From: a bacterium SCSIO 12696
GTDB lineage: Bacteria; Pseudomonadota; Gammaproteobacteria; Pseudomonadales; Porticoccaceae
Assembly: GCA_024397955.1 (NCBI GenBank)
Contig: CP073744.1
Coordinates: 1,488,001-1,552,000, forward strand
Reading direction: 5' to 3'
DNA length: 64,000 nucleotides
Position 1 is the first letter of the stretch. Each line of letters begins with the position of its first letter. Both the position numbers and the translations under genes were made by a program. The notes below the pieces were generated by a model. The model had not been told where the DNA came from. It did not search any database and saw nothing but the letters and a program-made list of their open reading frames with translations. Shown one piece after another: positions 44,058 to 52,401 of this stretch.

Positions 44058-44558
44058 ATGCATTGCAATCTCGGCAATTTTTTGTGCTTTTTCAATACTT
44101 ATGCCGTTAGCCTGATCATGGTAAAGCTCATGATCTATTTCATGTAAAAAAATGTGTGGCCGAGCACCATCAGGCTGTTGATAGACGTCAGCTGCTAGTG
44201 AATGCGTGGATTCATAATACGGCAGCGCATTACAGAACCACCCAAAGTATCCGCGCTCTAAATCTGGCTCATCCCAAGTTTCAAAATAGTGCTCATAGCT
44301 TTCTTTGCTTAGGGATACCCATACTCCCCACATAAAGGGGTCAGAGACACCATGAATAGGAATTTCAATTACGACTCTTGCGAAATAATGTGTCCCATCT
44401 TCGTCTGTGTAATAGCAAAGATCGTCACTAGCTTTGCCCTTTTCTTTTATCTCATCCGGCTGACCCAACCAAGGATCAGGAGCCTTGAATCCAAAGCTCG
44501 GAGATCCTTCATGTTGCTCTTCGCAACATGAACATTTGAAACTGAAAATTCCTGCCAT
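44052..44558 (-). CDS. DUF2199-family protein in cassette cluster
   Basis: A 168-residue protein. The N-terminal FKCSCCEEQHEGSPSFGF with clustered Cys, followed by APDPW, FARVVIEIPIHGVSDPFMWG and VWVSLSKESYEHYFETWDEP, matches the DUF2199 family. It ends HEIDHELYHDQANGISIEKA. The function of the family is unknown. It is a single-gene unit that starts 20 bases after one attC-like site and ends inside another. Confidence 0.8.
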   Translation of the reverse strand: MAGIFSFKCSCCEEQHEGSPSFGFKAPDPWLGQPDEIKEKGKASDDLCYYTDEDGTHYFARVVIEIPIHGVSDPFMWGVWVSLSKESYEHYFETWDEPDLERGYFGWFCNALPYYESTHSLAADVYQQPDGARPHIFLHEIDHELYHDQANGISIEKAQKIAEIAMHG

Positions 44559-44577
44559 AAATCTGATTCTAATTTTT

Positions 44578-44640
44578 GGCTAACTCTTGAAACAACGGCA
44601 ACTACGCAAGTAGTTTTCCTGTTGCCTACACTTGTTAGGG
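44578..44640 (-). repeat. attC-like site, cassette cluster
   Basis: A 63-base imperfect palindrome on the minus strand: CCCTAAC at the stop of the HEPN-like gene and GTTAGCC at the end are inverted cores. Inside, GGCAAC pairs with GTTGCC and ACTAC with GTAGT. This is the best-formed attC of the cluster. Confidence 0.75.
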
Positions 44641-45273
44641 TTTGCCGCCCAAGTTTGAAAGTTTTTTATTAACAGTGCTTTTCTTGCCATTATAAATAAC
44701 ACGGGCTTCATATGTTTTTATATATTTTGCTGACTTATCAGCCTCATTAAGTATTTCGATTAGAGGCGCTGTTTTGTCATCATTTACGTTATAAGCATTA
44801 AATTTGTAGTGGACAAAAGCATTTCTTTGATCTGCTATTTGTAATATAAACTTAACATGTTTTTCGTTGAACTTAGGCAGCTCTAGAAGCTCTAGCACCC
44901 AAGTCAGCTTTGCTTTTAGGTTAGCGCTTCTTAAAATTTCATTCTTACTTTTCTTTGATATTTCTTTCTTTTCTAGCGCTCTGGTTATAACACTATTAAT
45001 TGAATGTTCGAAAAACATAACATATACGACAATGGCTAATTCAACTTCATTTGAATCAATTAATGATTTAGCTTTTTTATATAGCGTTTCCCTATGGTCA
45101 GTAACCATATAAATGCCATCAGGATGATCTAGGATATATTCTTTGATTAAGCTTCCGACTTTTTCTAAATCTGATAACTCTTCTTCCTTTAAAAGGCCTG
45201 CTATATAAAGTTCCTTTGCAAAAAGTTTAACTAGTGTTTTTCCAAGATCTTTGGATTTCTTGTCTAATTCCAT
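44635..45273 (-). CDS. HEPN-like helical protein in cassette cluster
   Basis: A 212-residue all-helical, Lys-rich protein. It contains QIADQRNAFVHYKFNAY, whose RNxxxH matches the Rx4-6H catalytic motif of HEPN ribonucleases, preceded by a long helix pair (ELAIVVYVMFFEHSINSVIT, SANLKAKLTWVLELLELPKF) as in that fold. HEPN proteins are often toxins or defence RNases. A+T-rich composition unlike the flanking chromosome. No antitoxin gene is adjacent within the unit. The function is inferred only from this motif. Confidence 0.65.
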   Translation of the reverse strand: MELDKKSKDLGKTLVKLFAKELYIAGLLKEEELSDLEKVGSLIKEYILDHPDGIYMVTDHRETLYKKAKSLIDSNEVELAIVVYVMFFEHSINSVITRALEKKEISKKSKNEILRSANLKAKLTWVLELLELPKFNEKHVKFILQIADQRNAFVHYKFNAYNVNDDKTAPLIEILNEADKSAKYIKTYEARVIYNGKKSTVNKKLSNLGGKP

Positions 45274-45291
45274 ATCTCTAATAACTGATTA

Positions 45292-45375
45292 CCTTAACGC
45301 CGTGCACACGGGCAGCCGAAACAACGCGTAGGCTGTCCGAGCGGCACAGTCGCGTTGTGCTGCACCTTGTTATAT
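45292..45375 (-). repeat. attC-like site, cassette cluster
   Basis: An 84-base site on the minus strand running from ATATAAC, just after the TIR gene's stop, to GTTAAGG. Inner arms CAACGCG and CGCGTTG pair, and GTGCAGC lies opposite GGCTGC, as in longer attC sites. Confidence 0.65.
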
Positions 45376-45376
45376 T

Positions 45377-45835
45377 TCATGATTTTGCTACGAGGGCTAT
45401 CAAGCCTACGACTAAGGCACCAACAATTACACCCGCCCAAAATTTGTCTACTTTGATTTTTTCAGCGATTTTTTCGATTACAGAGTGCAGAAGTTCTGGA
45501 GACGATTTTATGTCGATTGCCTGATGCTTACCCACCCAACCAGGCAATTCTTCTGGTGTAATATCAATTAACACGGGAATAATTGTTTTTTTCTGTACTA
45601 ACGATGCACCTAATTCTTGCTGAACTGCCGCCGAGCTAACAGAATTTTTAGTGGCCAAGAAAAATACCCATTCAGACTGTTCTAAGTTTTTAAAAATTGT
45701 TTCCGTCCAGTTGGAACCTGGTTCAAGAGAAATGCCAGCCAAAAAGGTTTCGATTCCTGCCATAGAAGTCATTTTGTGCAAGCCTTTTGCCATGTGCTCA
45801 TCCTGAACAGAGTAGCTTATAAAAGCTGATGTCAT
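45377..45835 (-). CDS. TIR-domain protein with C-terminal membrane helix, cassette cluster
   Basis: A 152-residue protein. Residues 1-~125 are a small TIR domain: MTSAFISYSVQDEHMAKGLH (box 1), GIETFLAGISLEPGSNWTET, and SEWVFFLATKNSVSSAAVQQ followed by ELG, where the Glu is at the position of the NAD-hydrolase catalytic residue. The C-terminus is one transmembrane helix (FWAGVIVGALVVGLIALVA). TIR proteins of bacteria commonly degrade NAD in phage defence. The single-gene cassette context is notable. A ribosome site AAGGAG precedes ATG 45835. Confidence 0.85.
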   Translation of the reverse strand: MTSAFISYSVQDEHMAKGLHKMTSMAGIETFLAGISLEPGSNWTETIFKNLEQSEWVFFLATKNSVSSAAVQQELGASLVQKKTIIPVLIDITPEELPGWVGKHQAIDIKSSPELLHSVIEKIAEKIKVDKFWAGVIVGALVVGLIALVAKS

Positions 45836-45857
45836 TTATCACTCCTTATTCTATGAA

Positions 45858-45941
45858 ATAGAACGCCCGTATTTGGGGCGGACTGAGCGACGCGAAGGCC
45901 GTCCCAGCCCCGCAGGGGCGACCAACATACGCTTGTTAAAT
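45858..45941 (-). repeat. attC-like site, cassette cluster
   Basis: An 84-base site on the minus strand. The first core ATTTAAC matches RYYYAAC exactly; the last core is GTTCTAT. CGTATGTTGG near the start is complementary to CCCAAATACG near the end with one bulge. GCCCC-tgc-GGGGC forms the tip. It begins 5 bases after the stop of the upstream gene. Confidence 0.7.
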
Positions 45942-45946
45942 GCCCA

Positions 45947-46252
45947 TTACCTGCCATAGTTTTGAACTGCGTCGGCAAGTAATGCTTCGATAACAGCCTT
46001 GCTGCTAACGGTAATGCCAGCAAATGGTTGATTGCTTCCAGGCTTGGCTAAACACCAAGCCCCTTCAGTATTTTTCACATGATACTTTTGTTCAAAATCG
46101 TAACCATCAGCGGCATCCGATTTTAGAACTGAGCGTACAAACCTTGATGAGTGACGCTGATACTCACTTTGCTCACCAGCGGACAATCTATTGAAAGTAC
46201 CAGTATCTACCATAATTTTTCCCTGAGCATTTAACATTTGTATATCGCGCAT
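45947..46252 (-). CDS. Small protein of unknown function in cassette cluster
   Basis: A 101-residue soluble protein (MRDIQMLNAQGKIMVDTGTF, HSSRFVRSVLKSDAADGYDF, KNTEGAWCLAKPGSNQPFAG, ending IEALLADAVQNYGR). No family recognised and no signal peptide. It is the first of the five single-gene units on the minus strand, with an attC-like site starting right after its stop. The sequence upstream contains GTTAAAT (a perfect GTTRRRY) that could end a further, unseen unit. Confidence 0.65.
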   Translation of the reverse strand: MRDIQMLNAQGKIMVDTGTFNRLSAGEQSEYQRHSSRFVRSVLKSDAADGYDFEQKYHVKNTEGAWCLAKPGSNQPFAGITVSSKAVIEALLADAVQNYGR

Positions 46253-46585
46253 GCGCGCTTTGCCAAATAAGATTGTCTCTTATTCGAATTTAACTCACTG
46301 AGCCGAAAGGAATTTTTTAGAGCGGGCCAAATTCCTTTTTGGTGCATATGAGGGGTTTCGAAAACAAGCATAATAGGTTTCCCCATATTTTTACAGAGAA
46401 CACACAACTCACTGATTTATATATTAAAAAAACACCTTAGGCTTATATATGAGCATTCTGCAGTTTACATGTGAGCATCCGCTACAGTTTGCACTGCCTT
46501 TTACGGCGTTTATTGGGAAGCCATATCGGATTTTCTGGCGTGTTTTATGAAATAATGCGCGCCTGTTTTATACCGTTGTGTTCAC
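46253..46585. other. 333-base intergenic region before uup
   Basis: A+T-rich sequence without a coding frame. AAAGGAATTT (46306-46315) and AAATTCCTTT (46329-46338) form a 10-bp stem followed by TT on the plus strand, possibly a terminator remnant or the edge of the cassette cluster. ATTTAAC at 46288-46294 is the inverse complement of an attC core. The last ~40 bases must hold the uup promoter, but no clear -10/-35 pair was seen. Confidence 0.5.
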
Positions 46586-48487
46586 ATGCCTCTTCTACAA
46601 CTCACCGACATCTCCCTCGCCTTTGGCAGCCACATCCTGCTGGATGAGGAAAACCTGACCATTCATCGCGGCCAGCGCATTGGCATTCTGGGCCGCAACG
46701 GTGCGGGCAAATCCACTTTTATGAAGCTGTTGGATAGCCAAATTATCCCGGACAGTGGCGAATTTTGGCTGCGCCCGGGAACGACGGTGAGCTACCTGAA
46801 CCAGGAGCTACCCGCTGCCGACAGCACCAGTGTGTACGACACCGTAGCCTCTGGCCTGGCTGGACTGGGAGAGCTGTTGAAGCGATTCCACCATTTGTCT
46901 GCCGAAGCTCAGGATGACGCCAGCCTGAAAAAGCTCTCCCGGGTGCAGGAGCAAATCGAAGCCCAGGACGGCTGGCGCTTTGGTCAAAAAGTCGATGCCG
47001 TACTCGACACGCTAGAGCTACCTGCCGACACCCCCATGAAGTCACTCTCTGGTGGTTGGCGTCGCCGGGTGGCACTGGCGCGGGCATTGGTGAGCGAACC
47101 GGATATTCTGTTGCTGGATGAGCCCACTAACCATCTGGACATTCCTACCATTCAATGGCTGGAAAAGCAGCTGGAGAACTTTCGCGGCGCCCTGCTGGTG
47201 ATTACCCACGACCGCGCCTTTTTGCAGCGTATGGCCACATCTATTATTGAAATAGACCGGGGCAAACTGCGCTGCTGGGATGGGGACTATCAAGGCTTTT
47301 TAACATTCCAGGAGCAGCAACTGGCGGCAGAGCAGCGGGCCAATGAGCTGTTTGATAAAAAACTGGCTCAAGAAGAAGTCTGGATTCGCCAGGGTATTAA
47401 AGCTCGCCGTACCCGCAACGAAGGTCGGGTGCGGGACCTGGAAAAAATGCGCGCGGAGCGATCAGAACGCCGCGAACGCCAGGGCAACGCCAGCTTTGGT
47501 ATGGAGAGCGCATCACAGTCTGGCAAAGTGGTCGCCGAGGCGAAAAGCCTCAGCAAAAGTTACGATGGCCAGGCCATCGCCAACAACTTCTCGCTGAAAA
47601 TCCTGCGCGGCGATCGTATTGGCTTTATTGGTGCCAACGGTATGGGCAAAACCACCCTGCTGCGCATGTTGCTGGGTGAAGAAGCCTCCGACAGCGGCTC
47701 TGTGAAGCTGGGCACCAAACTGGAGATTGCGTACTTCGACCAGCTGCGCAATCAATTGGACGGCGAAAAAACCGTTATTGATAATTTGGCCGAAGGCCGT
47801 GAATTTATCACCATCAACGGCAAAGATCGCCACGTTATCAGTTACCTGCAAGACTTTTTGTTCACACCGGATCGCTGCCGGCAACCGGTTAAATCCCTGT
47901 CCGGCGGTGAACAAAACCGGCTGATTCTGGCACGCCTGTTCAGCAAGCCTGCCAATGTTCTGGTACTGGACGAACCCACCAACGACCTGGATATGGAAAC
48001 TCTGGAACTGCTGGAAGAGATTCTGTTGCAGTTCGACGGTACCATTTTATTGGTGAGCCACGACCGGGAATTTTTGGATAACGTAGTCACCAGCTGCCTG
48101 GTATTTGAAGGCGACGGCTTGGTTAACGAGTACGTCGGCGGCTACAAAGATTGGTCACAACGGGGTAAATCATTGCCGTCGCTTAATAAAAAAGCGACCG
48201 TTGAAGGCACCACCAAAACAGATACCGACGTGGCCACAGAAGCAAAGCCAGCACCCAAAAAGAAAAAGCTTTCCTACAAATACCAACTGGAATTGGATCA
48301 GCTGCCAGAAAAGATCGAAGCCTTGGAAGCCAAAGTGGCTGAACTGACGGCACAAACATCTGCAGCGGATTTTTACAGCCAGCCTCACGATGCTACTCAA
48401 CCGGTACTGGATGCACTCGGCAGCGCTCAGCAAGAGCTGGACGAAGCCATTGAGCGATGGGCCGAACTGGAAGAACAGTGTTCCTAA
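46586..48487 (+). CDS. uup: ABC-F ATPase Uup
   Basis: A 633-residue cytoplasmic protein with two ATP-binding domains: Walker A GRNGAGKST and GANGMGKTT, signatures SLSGGWRRR and SLSGGEQNR, Walker B ILLLDEPTNHLD and VLVLDEPTNDLD, and the inter-domain linker rich in Arg/Lys (QGIKARRTRNEGRVRDLEKM) typical of ABC-F proteins. The C-terminal coiled coil (DQLPEKIEALEAKVAELTAQ) marks the Uup subgroup, which acts on ribosomes and branched DNA and limits transposon excision. No transmembrane part. Starts 334 bases after the cassette cluster. Confidence 0.95.
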   Translation: MPLLQLTDISLAFGSHILLDEENLTIHRGQRIGILGRNGAGKSTFMKLLDSQIIPDSGEFWLRPGTTVSYLNQELPAADSTSVYDTVASGLAGLGELLKRFHHLSAEAQDDASLKKLSRVQEQIEAQDGWRFGQKVDAVLDTLELPADTPMKSLSGGWRRRVALARALVSEPDILLLDEPTNHLDIPTIQWLEKQLENFRGALLVITHDRAFLQRMATSIIEIDRGKLRCWDGDYQGFLTFQEQQLAAEQRANELFDKKLAQEEVWIRQGIKARRTRNEGRVRDLEKMRAERSERRERQGNASFGMESASQSGKVVAEAKSLSKSYDGQAIANNFSLKILRGDRIGFIGANGMGKTTLLRMLLGEEASDSGSVKLGTKLEIAYFDQLRNQLDGEKTVIDNLAEGREFITINGKDRHVISYLQDFLFTPDRCRQPVKSLSGGEQNRLILARLFSKPANVLVLDEPTNDLDMETLELLEEILLQFDGTILLVSHDREFLDNVVTSCLVFEGDGLVNEYVGGYKDWSQRGKSLPSLNKKATVEGTTKTDTDVATEAKPAPKKKKLSYKYQLELDQLPEKIEALEAKVAELTAQTSAADFYSQPHDATQPVLDALGSAQQELDEAIERWAELEEQCS

Positions 48488-48569
48488 AAAATACCCTAAG
48501 GCGTCAACCAATCGCTCAGTTAACGGTTTAACCAGCCACTTTTACAGCAACCATAAGGACATATTGCCC

Positions 48570-49271
48570 ATGTACCGTTATACAAAGGCACTCGCTATTG
48601 CATTAGTGCTCGCAACAACCGCTGCTTGCAGTAACAAAGCGAAGCAAGAGACTGCGTTTTCACTGTGGGTCAACAGTACCAAGGTTCCCTGCGAAGGCGT
48701 AGCTCCTATGCAATGTCTGCAAGTGCAGCGGGGTAATAATGATCCCGCAGTGGAAAAATGGGAGTACTTTTACAGCTCTATCGAAGGCTTTAACTTTGAG
48801 CCCGGCTACATTTACCAGTTATCTGTAATCGAACGTCAACTGGAACCGGAAAACACACCGGCGGATGCACCGTCAAGCAGCTACCACCTGGTGAAAGTTA
48901 TTCAGAAAAAAGTCCCAGCTGAATTACCACTCAATGATATCTGGGCATTGCAACAACTGGCAGGTGCAGAGATTGAAATTCCTGATGACGGATTGTCACA
49001 GCGCCCGACCTTGGAAATCAATGTTGCAGAGAGACGCTTCAACGGCAACGACAGCTGCAATCAGATATTTGGCACTATCGACACATTAGACACTCAGGCC
49101 ATTATTTTTGGCAATGCTGCCAGCACCAAAATGGCCTGCCCAGAAATGGCACTGGCTGACCGTTTTCACAATGCGCTGGAAACCGTTCGCGGCTATCGCA
49201 TTAAAGGCTTGGAACTGCACTTGCAAGACGAAAGCGGCAATACTCAGCTGGTTTTCAAGAAGGTGGATTAG
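48570..49271 (+). CDS. Lipoprotein with DUF4377 and META (HslJ-like) domains
   Basis: A 233-residue lipoprotein; ATG 48570 has AAGGA upstream, while the open frame reaches back into uup. Lipobox TTAAC near residue 20. First domain: FSLWVNSTKVPCEGVAPMQC, WEYFYSSIEGFNFEPGYIYQ (DUF4377 pattern). Second domain: LNDIWALQQLAG, FNGNDSCNQIFGTIDT and TKMACPEMALADRFHNAL, the META/HslJ pattern with conserved C-N and MACPE. Such proteins are linked to heat-shock or motility-related envelope functions; exact role unknown. Confidence 0.88.
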   Translation: MYRYTKALAIALVLATTAACSNKAKQETAFSLWVNSTKVPCEGVAPMQCLQVQRGNNDPAVEKWEYFYSSIEGFNFEPGYIYQLSVIERQLEPENTPADAPSSSYHLVKVIQKKVPAELPLNDIWALQQLAGAEIEIPDDGLSQRPTLEINVAERRFNGNDSCNQIFGTIDTLDTQAIIFGNAASTKMACPEMALADRFHNALETVRGYRIKGLELHLQDESGNTQLVFKKVD

Positions 49272-49327
49272 CCACCTTAGCCATGCCACACTGGAGGCTT
49301 TAAGGGCATATCACAGGAGTGATTAAC

Positions 49328-49897
49328 GTGGCAGACATATCCCTTCAATGCCAGTGTGGCGCTGTCAAAGGCCGCGCCACATCGGTTTCCCCAAAGTCGG
49401 GCAACCACATTGTTTGTTACTGCAGCCATTGCCAGCAATTTATGAAACAGCTGGACAAACAAACGTGGCTGGACAGTAATGGCGGCTCTTCCATTTTCCA
49501 ATTGGCCCCGTGCCGCCTGGCCATTACCCAAGGCAGTGACCAATTGCGCTGTTTAAGGCTTACCCCAAAAGGCCCCCTGCGTTGGTACACCGCCTGTTGC
49601 CACAGCCCAGTGGCCAATGCGTTCAGTGCTAGCATGCCTTTGGTGGGCTTAATAACCAGCTTTATTGCCAGCGAAGCTGAGCGCCAAGAATTAGGCCAGG
49701 TGAAATATTTTGTACAGGGACAAGACGCTATTGGCACACCGCCTCATCCTGAAGTAGCTCCCAAATTCCCCGGCAAGCTAATACGCAAAATTATGAGGCA
49801 GGCGTTGATAGGAAAGATCTGCGGCCGTCATAAACCCAACCCTTTTTTCACAGAGCAAGGTAAGCCGGTTTCTAAGCCTGGCCGACTGTCTTCGTAA
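49328..49897 (+). CDS. GFA-like / DUF6151 zinc-binding protein
   Basis: A 189-residue cytoplasmic protein. GTG 49328 is chosen as start because AGGAG lies 8 bases upstream; another GTG 9 bases earlier overlaps that signal. Zinc-ligand cysteines are CQCGAVKG and CYCSHCQQF, with TACCHSPVAN later, as in the glutathione-dependent formaldehyde-activating (GFA) fold. The length and ending (RHKPNPFFTEQGKPVSKPGR) fit the DUF6151 subgroup. Catalysis not established. Confidence 0.85.
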   Translation: MADISLQCQCGAVKGRATSVSPKSGNHIVCYCSHCQQFMKQLDKQTWLDSNGGSSIFQLAPCRLAITQGSDQLRCLRLTPKGPLRWYTACCHSPVANAFSASMPLVGLITSFIASEAERQELGQVKYFVQGQDAIGTPPHPEVAPKFPGKLIRKIMRQALIGKICGRHKPNPFFTEQGKPVSKPGRLSS

Positions 49898-50002
49898 AAG
49901 CTCTCTTTAACCGGGGCAACCAGGATTCGGCTGATCACCCAAGTAACCCGAATCATCTTTTTGCACGTTAAAAGTAAGAATAAAAAAACAAAGATAATAG
50001 AT

Positions 50003-50716
50003 ATGAAGTACTTTTTTACAATACTCGTCATAACAGCTCTAGCAGGGTGCACTACTCTCTCGACTGTAGATACCCAATCGCGCAATGGCAGTTACTACCA
50101 AAGCTCACAACCCACTACCGATACGCAAGAAAGTCTGTTTAGCTCTGACGCTGTGCTGTCCGATCAAGAGATCTCTCGAATACTGACTTACCAATTAAAG
50201 CTTCCAAATCAAAGTCGACTGGCCATCCTGAAATTATCCCAAGACAACCTGTGGCGCTCTTACTCGAACGATTTCAATCAACTTACAGACAGCATGGCTG
50301 CTGATTTTATTAGTGAGTTGAGATCATCACCACGTATTTACGATGCTTCTTTTCTGCCGTCACTGCTGACACCGGAAGTGCGAACCGTGCCTTACTTAAG
50401 AGAGGCAGCAGCACGTTACCAGGCAGATTTACTATTGGCCTATCGCACCCAATGCCAGACATTCCAAAAATATCGAGTTATCAACCCCAATATAACCAAA
50501 GCGTATTGCACGGTAGAAACAGTGATGTTAGATGTTCGTACCGGCATAGTGCCTTTTACAGCGGTCTCCACCAGCGAGTTCTCTGCGACAAAACAAAAAG
50601 ACGATATTAACTTTTCAGAAACCATCAAAAGAGCAGAGTTAAAAGCAGTTTCTGAATCGTTGGCTGAAGTGGCTGCCAGCCTCAAAAAATTTTTAAAAAG
50701 TGCAGCGGCACTTTAA
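50003..50716 (+). CDS. Lipoprotein of unknown function
   Basis: A 237-residue lipoprotein from ATG 50003 (MKYFFTILVITALAGC, lipobox LAGC). The mature part contains SRLAILKLSQDNLWRSYSND, MAADFISELRSSPRIYDASF, AARYQADLLLAYRTQCQTFQ and YCTVETVMLDVRTGIVPFTA, the layout of CsgG- or GNA1162-like lipoproteins in which an alpha/beta nucleotide-free fold sits under the outer membrane. No partner operon. Its stop overlaps the convergent cytochrome gene stop by 4 bases. Confidence 0.75.
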   Translation: MKYFFTILVITALAGCTTLSTVDTQSRNGSYYQSSQPTTDTQESLFSSDAVLSDQEISRILTYQLKLPNQSRLAILKLSQDNLWRSYSNDFNQLTDSMAADFISELRSSPRIYDASFLPSLLTPEVRTVPYLREAAARYQADLLLAYRTQCQTFQKYRVINPNITKAYCTVETVMLDVRTGIVPFTAVSTSEFSATKQKDDINFSETIKRAELKAVSESLAEVAASLKKFLKSAAAL

Positions 50717-51273
50717 ACACGCTTTCCCAGCATCCGCCGCAATGTGCCGTCTTTATCTGCCACGTGGTGTTTAACAGCTCCGGCCACATGCAGAACCACA
50801 CCAGCAATAATGCAGTAGCCTGCAATCCAGTGAATTGAGTGAGCAGTACTGGCAAGCCCCGGGTTTATGGGCAGCACGCGCCCAGGGTTGTTCGGGTCTG
50901 GGTTGTGATGAAACAATTCAAAACCAAATACTGCCACCCCATGACCACCCATAGCAGACATCAGAAAGCCAGACACTGGCATCACTAAGGTGCCGACAAT
51001 CAATAGATAGTGGACCAATTTGGCCAGCAGAATTTCCAGAGCGGTATAGCTGCCTACATGCTGTGGCCAGCCCTGCTTTATCCGCCAGATAATTCGGGCA
51101 ACCACAAACAAGGCAATAACGACTCCAAAAGACTTGTGCCAATCATAAAGCCAGTAAGAACTTGTTTGCTCCATGTAGACCCCTGTGGACAACAGGCCAA
51201 TCATTAAAATGGCAACGACCCAGTGCAGGGAAATCGTGGTTTTGCTTAACTGCTGGCGGGTATCTGCTTGCAT
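50713..51273 (-). CDS. Cytochrome b561
   Basis: A 186-residue inner membrane cytochrome b of the bacterial b561 (YceJ/CybB) type. Four helices carry the haem ligands: ISLHWVVAILMIG, YDWHKSFGVVIAL, HSIHWIAGYCIIAG and VVLHVAGAVKHHV. It passes electrons from ubiquinol, possibly to oxygen or superoxide. ATG 51273 (MQADTRQQLSKTT) is preferred over the GTG one codon upstream. Stand-alone gene. Confidence 0.93.
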   Translation of the reverse strand: MQADTRQQLSKTTISLHWVVAILMIGLLSTGVYMEQTSSYWLYDWHKSFGVVIALFVVARIIWRIKQGWPQHVGSYTALEILLAKLVHYLLIVGTLVMPVSGFLMSAMGGHGVAVFGFELFHHNPDPNNPGRVLPINPGLASTAHSIHWIAGYCIIAGVVLHVAGAVKHHVADKDGTLRRMLGKRV

Positions 51274-51401
51274 CACTCACCTCTCCATCGTTTATTTGCA
51301 AACGGCTGTTATTGGTGTGCAAGGCTGGCGCAGATATGAGCGAGAGTCAATGCCATAGCCTCGCTTTTAGCGGGGCTATGGCCGAACAAGTAAGGTCTTT
51401 T

Positions 51402-51809
51402 TTACAGAATTGCCGCACCAATGGCGAGAATCGCAAACCAGGACACCAGGTAAACTGGCGTGCGCAGGTAGGGAACACCCAACAGGTAAACCACGGCATG
51501 GGCGATGCGGGCAATAAAAAATACCTGCGCCCATTGGGCGACGGTAGCACCGACTTCCTGACCAGCCAAAAAGCCTGCAGCGACAACAACGGCAATAAAT
51601 GCCGGCAGGGTCTCCACCATATTTAAGTGGGCTCGATGAGCGCGCTGCGCCCACAGTGGCGGCTCAGGCTGTTTGGCCGGAAAGCCTTCCGGGTAGTTGT
51701 TCAAAAATGTGGGCAACTTCCACACCATCACCCGGGCCAGAATATAGGGAACCCACAGCAGTACGGTAAGCATGCCACTCAGGGCCAAATAATAATAAGC
51801 AGTTTGCAT
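51402..51809 (-). CDS. MAPEG-family membrane protein
   Basis: A 135-residue protein with four hydrophobic helices. It shows WAQRAHRAHLNMVETLPAFI, the conserved R-x-H-x-N-x-x-E-x-x-P motif of MAPEG proteins (glutathione-linked eicosanoid enzymes and bacterial relatives), and FFIARIAHAVVYLLGVPYLR. ATG 51809 has AAGGAGAA upstream; the open frame further upstream overlaps the VOC gene and is not used. Function in bacteria not established. Confidence 0.9.
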   Translation of the reverse strand: MQTAYYYLALSGMLTVLLWVPYILARVMVWKLPTFLNNYPEGFPAKQPEPPLWAQRAHRAHLNMVETLPAFIAVVVAAGFLAGQEVGATVAQWAQVFFIARIAHAVVYLLGVPYLRTPVYLVSWFAILAIGAAIL

Positions 51810-51933
51810 GATTGTTCTCCTTAAACAATTTGTTGTCATCGCGAGTCCAGTGCAGCGATCTCGATAAGGCTGGCAGGGGGGCGACTGGGAAGTGTCAGCG
51901 CCTGTGGCCTCGCAATAACGGTTTAATGGTTCG

Positions 51934-52323
51934 CTACGCAGAAAAACCGTTGTGAATAGCTTCCAGCTTGTTGCCAAACGGGTCGCGCACAAAGGCGGTG
52001 TAGACATCGGGTTTGGGGTAGCCCGGCCGTGGGCCGGGAGCGCCCTCACACTGGCCACCTTTGGCTATGGCGTATTGGTGAAAGGCATCCACCGATGCCT
52101 GACTGGGGGCGGCAAAGCAAATGTGTGTGCCATTGCCGGCGCTGTAATCCTCGCCATCTGCGGGCTTCATTACCAAAAACTGCACAGCGCCATTGCCGTA
52201 GGCAGCAAAGCCTTCGGTAGATGCCAACAAGCTGCTGCCCAGGGTTTCCATCAAACCGTTATAAAACTCACAGGCGCGGTCGATGCAGGGCACGCCCAGG
52301 CTCAGGTGGTCGATAATATTCAT
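51934..52323 (-). CDS. VOC (glyoxalase/dioxygenase fold) family protein
   Basis: A 129-residue protein of the vicinal oxygen chelate fold: IDHLSLGVPCIDRACEFYNG, GTHICFAAPSQASVDAFHQY and AFVRDPFGNKLEAIHNG, where the late D-P-x-G-N-x-x-E block is typical. Metal ligands are likely the first His (DHLS), the His of THICF and the Glu of KLEA. Substrate unknown. Same strand as the MAPEG gene. Confidence 0.88.
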   Translation of the reverse strand: MNIIDHLSLGVPCIDRACEFYNGLMETLGSSLLASTEGFAAYGNGAVQFLVMKPADGEDYSAGNGTHICFAAPSQASVDAFHQYAIAKGGQCEGAPGPRPGYPKPDVYTAFVRDPFGNKLEAIHNGFSA

Positions 52324-52401
52324 TGGGTATCTCCTCAGATTCGGTCATTCAAAACGACGTAAAAAAGGCGCAGTGAATACTGCGCCTTTGGGGGACGAGC
52401 C

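Noticed and set aside
43979..44095. Longer N-terminus of the two-helix cassette protein
   Set aside because: It translates the attC-like site (CIVCVSPRRGAETQ) and lies inside the preceding gene's end; the hydrophobic helix starts at 43978.
46306..46338. 10-bp hairpin AAAGGAATTT / AAATTCCTTT as a definite terminator
   Set aside because: No plus-strand gene precedes it and the stem is A+T-rich, so it is only mentioned within the intergenic entry.
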